A stretch of 5,097 bases of DNA from Aquirhabdus sp. (GTDB taxonomy: Bacteria > Pseudomonadota > Gammaproteobacteria > Pseudomonadales > Moraxellaceae): positions 1 to 5,097 of the forward strand of contig JASLGO010000040.1 in assembly GCA_030150135.1 (NCBI GenBank), written 5' to 3'. The notes below the pieces were generated by a model, which saw nothing but the letters and a program-made list of their open reading frames with translations, made no database searches and had not been told where the DNA came from. Below are positions 1 to 4,621 of this stretch, piece by piece. Every line of letters begins with the position of its first letter. Within the stretch, counting starts at the first letter, position 1. Position numbers and translations under genes: made by a program.

Positions 1-109
1 CTTTGACATCAATCACGTCAGGGCCAAGCGTACCGCTATAAATCGGTAAGTCAATTTGTTGTTCGTTGAGCGTGAGTACGGCTTTTTTGCCAGTCGAAGT
101 GCCAGACAT
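1..109 (-). CDS. gltA: Citrate synthase, N-terminal fragment (runs off the window)
   Basis: Citrate synthase condenses acetyl-CoA with oxaloacetate to give citrate in the cytoplasm, the entry step of the TCA cycle. Only the first 36 codons are present. The minus-strand translation begins MSGTSTGKKAVLTLNE and continues with LPIYSGTLGPDVIDVK. I recognise this as the conserved N-terminal beta-strand region of the hexameric, Gram-negative type of citrate synthase (E. coli has GTLGQDVID at the same place). The ATG is the complement of 107-109. It is preceded by a good Shine-Dalgarno sequence, GGAGAG (complement of 117-122), at 7-nt spacing, which fixes the start. The gene is transcribed away from sdhC, so the two share the 110-736 control region. 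The catalytic His and Asp residues lie outside the window and cannot be checked. Confidence 0.93.
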   Translation of the reverse strand, partial: MSGTSTGKKAVLTLNEQQIDLPIYSGTLGPDVIDVK

Positions 110-736
110 TTGGAAACTCTCCAGAAACGATAAACCATCGAGATGATTGAGAAAAAGTACAGTGCAGTTGTGCAACATGTAAATCAGAATCAGGTTAAAT
201 CAACACTATTCCACTAAAAGAATCTGTTGTGCCTAGGCTGCTCAGCTGAACCTCATTGAATCGCATTTTATGATGTATTCAGAGCACGCCTAAAACAATG
301 CGCCGTATATTACTATAAAAACAATAAAAAACGGCAACTGATTAGCAAAAAGTGTCTTGAGTTAATTGTGACGACAAGATAGCAAGCATCGTGATGTGCA
401 TAAACACTTTAATCATTTAATCTGGTGATGTGGGCTTTTTAGAAATAAATATGATTAATATATAACCGAATTTGTTGCATATTGTTGCTTTTTTCTGGGC
501 GTAGGGAGGAGTGGGCACCGAAAAGAAGCTGTCAATCATACCGATGTTGTTTGTATTTGTTTGTTTCAGTCATTATAATTTCGACACGTTTTAGACCCAT
601 TTTTGCATCGCATTGTAATGGTGCATTGTATTCAGGTTTTTAATCTAATTTCTAACCCCAGCATTTGGCTGCTCGCATAGATGTTCAAGTAGAGTAGTTC
701 GGCGCTAGGTAAATCTTCTAAGTCACTATTTACAGG
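110..736. other. Divergent gltA / sdhC control region, non-coding
   Basis: This is a 627-base AT-rich spacer between two divergent TCA-cycle operons. I see no credible protein-coding gene or tRNA in it. It holds the gltA Shine-Dalgarno sequence next to position 117, two 8-bp perfect palindromes (GCCTAGGC at 231-238 and TCAGCTGA at 242-249), an AT-rich tract at about 300-335, and a 7-bp direct repeat TTGTTGC at 472-478 and 482-488. It also holds a purine-rich patch at about 501-512, the probable sdh promoter at 551-579, and a leader of about 150 nt before sdhC. I found no good -35/-10 pair for gltA on the minus strand. The AT-rich tract near 307-317 carries TATAGT- and TAATAT-like hexamers on that strand but no well-spaced -35. 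Confidence 0.75.
551..579 (+). promoter_or_regulatory. Probable sigma-70 promoter of the sdhCDAB operon
   Basis: A perfect -10 hexamer TATAAT (574-579) lies 17 bases downstream of TTGTAT (551-556), which matches the -35 consensus at its first three positions. Transcription would start near 586 and give a leader of about 150 nt before sdhC. The stretch around the -35 is a run of TTTGT-like units (547-566), so the exact -35 is uncertain. The -10 is nearly self-complementary (ATTATAAT) and could in principle act on both strands, but the minus strand has no matching -35 at the right distance. No CRP- or Fur-type operator with a convincing match was seen nearby. Confidence 0.6.
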
Positions 737-1138
737 ATGACCGCCTTGAAAAGCAAAAGACCTGTCAATTTGCCACTAAGTCAGGTGATTAGTGTCAATC
801 TAAAATCGCCAGTGGCGATTGCATCGATTCTGCACCGTATCTCTGGTGTCGTATTGTTCCTTTTAATTCCTGCATTGCTTTATGTTCTCCAGCGTTCATT
901 AGCTTCTCCACAAGAGTTCGATGTTGTCCATAATGAAGTTTTTGGCAATATTTGCGTACGTTTTGTGGTTTGGGTATTTCTTGCAGGGTTGATCTATCAT
1001 CTTTTTGCAGGGATTAAACATTTACTTGCTGATATCGGTGTTGCTGAAGAGCTACAAAGCGGACGTACTGCTGCTTGGTTAATGCTCGCTGCATCAGGTG
1101 TGGGTATCGTAGCAGCCTTTGTTTGGGTGGTGCTCTAA
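737..1138 (+). CDS. sdhC: Succinate dehydrogenase cytochrome b556 membrane subunit
   Basis: SdhC is the larger heme-b membrane anchor of complex II. With SdhD it holds the SdhAB dimer on the inner membrane and forms the ubiquinone pocket. The 133-residue product has the family length. It starts MTALKSKRPVNL, then has the signature SPVAIASILHRISG (residues 24-37), in which Ser30 and Arg34 correspond to the quinone-site Ser27 and Arg31 of E. coli. His88, in YHLFAGIKH, matches the axial heme ligand His84. Three hydrophobic segments are visible at about residues 27-52, 73-95 and 112-133. The start is slightly ambiguous. The ATG at 737 abuts the only SD-like sequence (AGG 734-736), while an in-frame TTG at 746 lies 8 nt after AGGA (734-737). 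Length and alignment to the family favour ATG. Its stop overlaps the sdhD start, so the two are probably translationally coupled. Confidence 0.95.
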   Translation: MTALKSKRPVNLPLSQVISVNLKSPVAIASILHRISGVVLFLLIPALLYVLQRSLASPQEFDVVHNEVFGNICVRFVVWVFLAGLIYHLFAGIKHLLADIGVAEELQSGRTAAWLMLAASGVGIVAAFVWVVL

Positions 1139-1488
1139 TGAAAAGTGCAACAGGATTAACGGGATCAGGTTCTCGTGATTGGGTTGTTCAGCGTCTTTCA
1201 GCGATTGTGCTGGCGGTGTATACCCTTGTCGTTTTTGGTTGGATTCTCTGTCATTCTTTGAGCAATACGCTCAATTATGTCAATTGGCATGACTTTATGA
1301 TGGCGTTGCCCATGAAGCTGTTTAGCTTGCTCACAATTCTTGCTTTGGCAGGTCATGCGTGGGTTGGTATGTGGACAATTTTTACTGACTATATCAATGG
1401 TTCAGTGGCTGTACGCTTGGTATTGCAAGCTGCCACCGTAATTTCAATCGTGGTCTTTGTACTTTGGGGTATCCAGATTTTCTGGTAA
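1138..1488 (+). CDS. sdhD: Succinate dehydrogenase hydrophobic membrane anchor subunit
   Basis: SdhD is the second membrane anchor of complex II and contributes to the heme b and ubiquinone sites. The product is 116 residues (MKSATGLTGSGSRDW...), essentially the length of E. coli SdhD. The signature HAWVGMWTIFTDY (residues 73-85) contains His73, equivalent to the E. coli heme-region His71, and Asp84-Tyr85, equivalent to the quinone-site Asp82-Tyr83. Three membrane segments are visible at about residues 17-39, 60-83 and 91-114. The frame is open further upstream, to an ATG at 1075, but that extension lies inside sdhC in another frame and does not resemble the family. The start at 1138 overlaps the sdhC stop in the arrangement TAATG. 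There is only a weak G-rich SD, which fits coupling to sdhC translation. Confidence 0.95.
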   Translation: MKSATGLTGSGSRDWVVQRLSAIVLAVYTLVVFGWILCHSLSNTLNYVNWHDFMMALPMKLFSLLTILALAGHAWVGMWTIFTDYINGSVAVRLVLQAATVISIVVFVLWGIQIFW

Positions 1489-1504
1489 TCGCAGCGACTG
1501 GTTT

Positions 1505-1540
1505 TATCAAAGCGATACGCTGTATCAAAGCAAAGCGATA
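1505..1540 (+). repeat. Short overlapping direct repeats in the sdhD-sdhA spacer
   Basis: The 72-base spacer contains TATCAAAGC twice (1505-1513 and 1523-1531, offset 18). It also contains CAAAGCGATA twice (1508-1517 and 1531-1540, offset 23). The two repeat families interlock. A small hairpin AGCG-ATA-CGCT sits at 1511-1521. The repeats end 7 bases before the sdhA Shine-Dalgarno sequence. This may be a local duplication or a structured mRNA segment between the membrane and catalytic subunit genes; the sequence alone does not show a function. Confidence 0.7.
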
Positions 1541-1547
1541 TAGGTTT

Positions 1548-1553
1548 AAGGAG
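1548..1553 (+). promoter_or_regulatory. Shine-Dalgarno sequence that fixes the GTG start of sdhA
   Basis: AAGGAG lies 7 nt upstream of the GTG at 1561, an ideal spacing. The alternative in-frame ATG at 1585 (codon 9) has no SD-like sequence in front of it. The GTG is therefore the probable start, and it adds eight residues before the MSNIKTLNFDAV segment. Confidence 0.85.
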
Positions 1554-1560
1554 AGTATTT

Positions 1561-3384
1561 GTGGCTGCATTGTCCAAAGATGACATGAGCAATATCAAGA
1601 CCCTGAACTTTGACGCCGTCATTGTTGGTGGTGGTGGTTCAGGTATGCGTGCTTCATTACAACTTGCGCGCGCAGGTCTAAAAGTTGCAGTTTTAACGAA
1701 AGTATTTCCAACACGTTCGCACACTGTTGCGGCACAAGGTGGTGTTGGTGCAAGCCTTGGAAACATGGCAGAAGATAATTGGCATTATCACTTTTACGAT
1801 ACCGTAAAAGGTGGTGACTGGCTCGGCGACGAAGATGCGATTGAGTTCATGACTCGCGAAGCACCAAAAATGGTGTATGAGCTTGAACACATGGGTATGC
1901 CGTTTGACCGTAATGCGGACGGTACAATCTACCAGCGTCCATTCGGTGGTCATAGCTCTAATTATGGTGAAAAAGCAGTTCCACGTGCATGTGCTGCTGC
2001 TGACCGTACAGGTCATGCGCTATTGCATACGCTATACCAAAAGAATTTGGAAATGGGTACTCAGTTCTTCGTTGAGTGGATCGCGTTAGATTTGATCCGT
2101 GATGACGAGGGTGATGTGCTTGGTGTGACTGCAATTGACCAAGAAACGGGTACAGTTGGTGTATTCCAAGCCAAAGCAACCTTGTTTGCAACTGGTGGTG
2201 CTGGTCGTATTTTCGCGGCGTCAACCAACGCGTTCATCAATACTGGTGACGGCTTAGGTATGGCTGCTCGCGCAGGTATTCCATTGCAAGATATGGAATT
2301 CTGGCAGTTCCACCCAACGGGCGTTGCGGGCGCTGGTGTGCTCTTGACTGAAGGTTGTCGTGGTGAGGGTGGTGTACTGCGTAATGCGAATGGTGAGCCG
2401 TTCATGGAGCGTTATGCGCCCACTCTGAAAGATTTGGCACCACGTGATTTCGTGTCTCGCTCAATGGACCAAGAGATCAAAGAAGGTCGTGGTTGTGGTC
2501 CTCGCAAAGATTATGTATTGCTCGATTTGACCCACTTGGGCAAAGAAACAATCATGAAACGCCTACCATCGGTATTCGAGATTGGTAAGAAGTTCGCGAA
2601 CGTGGATTGCACGAAAGAAGCGATTCCTGTGGTACCGACGATCCATTATCAAATGGGTGGTATTCCAACCAACATTCACGGTCAGGTTGTTGTACCAAAA
2701 GACGGTGAGCCAAATGTGGTTGTTAAAGGTCTGTATGCGATCGGTGAGTGCTCTTGTGTGAGTGTTCATGGTGCAAACCGTTTGGGTACGAACTCATTGC
2801 TCGATTTGATCGTGTTCGGTAAAGCCGCTGGTGATCACATCACAGAAAGCGTGAATAAATCATCTAGCGACTATAAGCCATTACCATCGCATGTGCTTGA
2901 ACGCAGTATGGCGCGTATCAACAAATTGCAAAACTCAACGCAAGGTGAGAATGCGCAAGATGTTGCCGATGCAATTCGTGCGATCATGCAAACACATGCT
3001 GCCGTTTTCCGTACGCAAGCGATGATGGATGAAGGTGTTAAACAGATTCTTGCATTAGAACCGCGTGTGAAAAATATTCATTTGGGTGACAAATCACAAG
3101 TGTTTAATACCGCACGTATTGAAGCATTGGAAGTTGAAAACCTGTATGAAGTTGCGAAAGCAACCATGATTTCTGCTGCTGCACGTAAAGAGTGCCGTGG
3201 TGCGCATACTGTTGTTGATTACGAGTATCCTGCTGACCATCCAACGATGGCAAATGGTCGTAATGATGAAGAGTGGCGTAAGCATACATTGTGGTTCTCG
3301 TCAGACAACCGCTTGGAATACAAGCCAGTGCGTACTAAGCCACTGACTGTTGATTGTATTCCACCTAAGCCACGTACATTCTAA
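1561..3384 (+). CDS. sdhA: Succinate dehydrogenase flavoprotein subunit
   Basis: SdhA oxidises succinate to fumarate on covalently bound FAD at the cytoplasmic face of complex II and passes electrons to SdhB. The 607-residue product starts at a GTG with a strong SD. The FAD dinucleotide motif VGGGGSGMRAS is at about residues 22-32. His54, in TRSHTVAAQGG, is the residue that carries covalent FAD in this family. The substrate-site residues expected from E. coli SdhA are all present: His251 (QFHPTG), Arg295 (LAPRD, the proton-transfer arginine), His362 (PTIHYQMGGIPT) and Arg407 (SVHGANRLGTNSLLD). The C-terminal helical domain runs from about residue 445 and ends KPRTF. The length is slightly above that of E. 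coli SdhA (588). There is no frameshift or internal stop. The gene is third in the operon, 72 bases after sdhD and 15 bases before sdhB. Confidence 0.98.
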   Translation: MAALSKDDMSNIKTLNFDAVIVGGGGSGMRASLQLARAGLKVAVLTKVFPTRSHTVAAQGGVGASLGNMAEDNWHYHFYDTVKGGDWLGDEDAIEFMTREAPKMVYELEHMGMPFDRNADGTIYQRPFGGHSSNYGEKAVPRACAAADRTGHALLHTLYQKNLEMGTQFFVEWIALDLIRDDEGDVLGVTAIDQETGTVGVFQAKATLFATGGAGRIFAASTNAFINTGDGLGMAARAGIPLQDMEFWQFHPTGVAGAGVLLTEGCRGEGGVLRNANGEPFMERYAPTLKDLAPRDFVSRSMDQEIKEGRGCGPRKDYVLLDLTHLGKETIMKRLPSVFEIGKKFANVDCTKEAIPVVPTIHYQMGGIPTNIHGQVVVPKDGEPNVVVKGLYAIGECSCVSVHGANRLGTNSLLDLIVFGKAAGDHITESVNKSSSDYKPLPSHVLERSMARINKLQNSTQGENAQDVADAIRAIMQTHAAVFRTQAMMDEGVKQILALEPRVKNIHLGDKSQVFNTARIEALEVENLYEVAKATMISAAARKECRGAHTVVDYEYPADHPTMANGRNDEEWRKHTLWFSSDNRLEYKPVRTKPLTVDCIPPKPRTF

Positions 3385-3399
3385 TTAGGAGCATTCGAG

Positions 3400-4110
3400 A
3401 TGAGTCACGGAATCCGTACTTTTGAAATCTATCGCTATGATCCTGATAAGGATAAAGCCCCCTACATGCAAACCTTCCAGCTAGAGCTGGGAGATCATGA
3501 TCGCATGTTGCTTGATGCGCTGATTAAATTGAAAAAAATGGATGAAACCTTGTCATTCCGTCGCTCATGCCGTGAAGGTATTTGTGGTTCGGATGGTATG
3601 AACATCAATGGTAAAAATGGTCTCGCATGTTTGCAAAACCTGAATGATTTGCCAGCGAAGATTGTTTTGCGTCCATTGCCAGGTTTGCCAGTGATTCGTG
3701 ATCTGGTTGTGGATATGAATCAATTTTATACTCAGTATGAAAAAGTTCGTCCATATCTGATTAATGAGCAGCCAGCTCCACCGACAGAGCGTCTACAATC
3801 TCCAGAAGATCGTGAGAAGTTGGATGGCTTATATGAGTGTATCTTGTGTGCCTGCTGTTCGACATCATGTCCTTCATTCTGGTGGAATCCTGATAAGTTC
3901 TTGGGCCCATCTGCATTGATTCAAGCTTATCGTTTTATCGCGGATTCTCGTGATAAGGATACCGCGAAGCGTTTAGCTGATCTGGATGATCCATTTAGCT
4001 TATTCCGCTGCCGTGGCATCATGAACTGTGTATCAGTTTGTCCAAAAGGCTTGAACCCAACCAAAGCGATAGGTCATATCCGTAATATGATTCTTGAGCA
4101 AGCAGGTTGA
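3400..4110 (+). CDS. sdhB: Succinate dehydrogenase iron-sulphur subunit
   Basis: SdhB carries electrons from FAD in SdhA to ubiquinone through three Fe-S clusters. The 236-residue product matches the E. coli length closely. The N-terminal ferredoxin fold has the [2Fe-2S] ligands Cys57, Cys62, Asp65 and Cys77 (SCREGICGSDG...GLACL). The C-terminal domain has Cys147, Cys150, Cys153 and Cys214 for [4Fe-4S], and Cys157, Cys204 and Cys210 for [3Fe-4S]. The quinone-site Pro158 and Trp162 (CPSFWW) are present. One difference from E. coli is Arg205 in FRCRGIMNC, where E. coli has His207. The ATG is preceded by AGGAG (3387-3391) at 8-nt spacing. The gene starts 15 bases after sdhA and is followed by an intrinsic terminator, so it is the last gene of the operon. 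Confidence 0.98.
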   Translation: MSHGIRTFEIYRYDPDKDKAPYMQTFQLELGDHDRMLLDALIKLKKMDETLSFRRSCREGICGSDGMNINGKNGLACLQNLNDLPAKIVLRPLPGLPVIRDLVVDMNQFYTQYEKVRPYLINEQPAPPTERLQSPEDREKLDGLYECILCACCSTSCPSFWWNPDKFLGPSALIQAYRFIADSRDKDTAKRLADLDDPFSLFRCRGIMNCVSVCPKGLNPTKAIGHIRNMILEQAG

Positions 4111-4128
4111 TCTAATCTGGTTCAAAAG

Positions 4129-4158
4129 AACGCACCCTTGAGGTGCGTTTTTGTTTTT
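4129..4158 (+). terminator. Rho-independent terminator of the sdhCDAB operon
   Basis: A perfect 8-bp stem, AACGCACC (4129-4136) with GGTGCGTT (4142-4149), encloses the 5-nt loop CTTGA. A T-rich tail (TTTTTGTTTTT, 4148-4158) follows. An A-rich stretch sits just upstream (4124-4130), so part of the structure may also work on the opposite strand. It begins 18 bases after the sdhB stop, which suggests that most sdh transcription ends before sucA. Confidence 0.92.
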
Positions 4159-4339
4159 GTGGTGCATGATTCTGGGATTTTTTTTGATATTGTTTGGTGA
4201 TTGCGTAGTAATATTTTCTTGCTTAATATCAGCTATAGCTCAAAAAAATCAAAAGAGTGTGCTTTCACATGATAGGATTTTCAACCATAAAACATGGCAT
4301 GCAGATTGCTATATCTTGTGCAGTAATTATGTAATGTTG

Positions 4340-4348
4340 TGATATAAA
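4340..4348 (+). promoter_or_regulatory. Candidate extended -10 promoter element upstream of the hairpin cluster
   Basis: TGATATAAA fits the extended -10 pattern TGn followed by TATAAA. No good -35 lies 16-18 bases upstream; TTGTGC at 4316-4321 is 21 bases away. If used, transcription would begin near 4355 and include the hairpins at 4365-4477, either as a long sucA leader of about 415 nt or as a separate small RNA. In an AT-rich spacer such matches arise by chance, so this is a weak call. Confidence 0.22.
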
Positions 4349-4364
4349 TTTGGTTTAATGATTG

Positions 4365-4378
4365 TGCGCTGTGGCGCA
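4365..4378. repeat. Small GC-rich inverted repeat
   Basis: TGCGC (4365-4369) and GCGCA (4374-4378) are perfect inverted arms around the 4-nt loop TGTG. It is a GC island in an AT-rich spacer and directly abuts the large inverted repeat that starts at 4379. It has no T tract, so it is not an intrinsic terminator. Confidence 0.55.
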
Positions 4379-4436
4379 AAGTCATATTTGCCAAGCAGGT
4401 TGTTATGATTGATCACCTGTTTTGCAAATCTGACTT
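4379..4436. repeat. Long imperfect inverted repeat between sdhB and sucA
   Basis: Two 22-base arms (4379-4400 and 4415-4436) surround a 14-base loop (4401-4414). Of 22 positions, 19 are Watson-Crick pairs. The exceptions are T4385/C4430, C4392/T4423 and G4395/T4420, and the last would be a G-U wobble in RNA. The outer part pairs AAGTCA with TGACTT, the middle ATTTGC with GCAAAT, and the inner CAGGT with ACCTG. There is no T-rich tail on either strand, so it is not a normal terminator. I see no target-site duplication or transposon end that would mark it as a miniature mobile element. It could be a structured RNA, a tandem operator, or a member of a dispersed palindrome family. Confidence 0.8.
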
Positions 4437-4443
4437 GTATAAA

Positions 4444-4477
4444 AATGTCCACCCTAGACCTTGCGGTCTAGAACATT
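4444..4477. repeat. Hairpin with perfect 7-bp core stem
   Basis: CTAGACC (4454-4460) and GGTCTAG (4465-4471) form a perfect stem with a TTGC tetraloop. AATGT (4444-4448) and ACATT (4473-4477) can extend it past an asymmetric internal loop of 5 and 1 bases. The following bases are CTCTTCATC, not a T run, so this is not an intrinsic terminator. A TATAAA hexamer at 4438-4443 sits just upstream. If that were a -10 box, this hairpin would lie at the very 5' end of the transcript. Confidence 0.65.
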
Positions 4478-4515
4478 CTCTTCATCATCAGGCGGAGGTA
4501 AATGCTTAGCAGCGG

Positions 4516-4529
4516 TTTTGTCTACAAAA
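4516..4529. repeat. Small dyad, possible operator
   Basis: TTTTGT (4516-4521) and ACAAAA (4524-4529) are perfect inverted arms with a 2-base centre (CT). The size would suit a dimeric DNA-binding protein. It is AT-rich, so chance occurrence is quite possible. Confidence 0.4.
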
Positions 4530-4605
4530 ATCAACGTAAAGTGTTGGTTTATGTCTAGCAACCCGTGTGTGTTTGGCATAGTCTTGGGTGAGCGTTCAAT
4601 GGAAA

Positions 4606-4621
4606 AATTGAGTGCTCAATT
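4606..4621. repeat. 16-bp dyad upstream of sucA, possible operator
   Basis: AATTGAG (4606-4612) and CTCAATT (4615-4621) are perfect 7-bp inverted arms around TG, about 150 bases before the sucA start. The compact spacing (centre to centre of arms 9 bp, close to one helical turn) resembles operators of dimeric helix-turn-helix regulators. I cannot assign a regulator family. Confidence 0.5.

Noticed and set aside
525..535. Perfect minus-strand -35 hexamer TTGACA (complement of 530-535) as a gltA promoter
   Set aside because: The positions 16-18 bases further along the minus strand are CTCC-rich and contain nothing like a -10 hexamer.
511..594. Possible short peptide frame starting at GTG 511 after a GGGAGGA sequence
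   Set aside because: The SD-like sequence directly abuts the GTG with no spacer, and the frame runs through the predicted sdh promoter, so translation is unlikely.
1389..1766. Minus-strand open frame of 125 codons across the sdhD-sdhA junction
   Set aside because: It lies antisense to two confidently identified genes, and its translation shows no recognisable domain and odd Cys/Pro/Thr-rich composition. It is a shadow of sdhD/sdhA codon use.
1693..2405. Several overlapping minus-strand and alternate-frame open frames inside sdhA
   Set aside because: They are shadows of the sdhA reading frame. None has an SD or family resemblance, and sdhA is intact across the whole stretch.
4151..4342. 63-codon plus-strand open frame just after the sdh terminator
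   Set aside because: It starts inside the terminator T tract, has no Shine-Dalgarno sequence, and its hydrophobic start is what AT-rich, T-rich DNA gives by default.
4379..4436. Large inverted repeat interpreted as a miniature transposable element
   Set aside because: No flanking target-site duplication or known terminal repeat is visible, and no second copy exists in this window. A genome-wide copy search would be needed to revive the idea.
4454..4471. CTAGACC/GGTCTAG hairpin as a second intrinsic terminator
   Set aside because: Neither strand has a T-rich tail immediately after the stem; only AAAAA (4441-4445) lies upstream, separated by 8 bases and outside canonical geometry.
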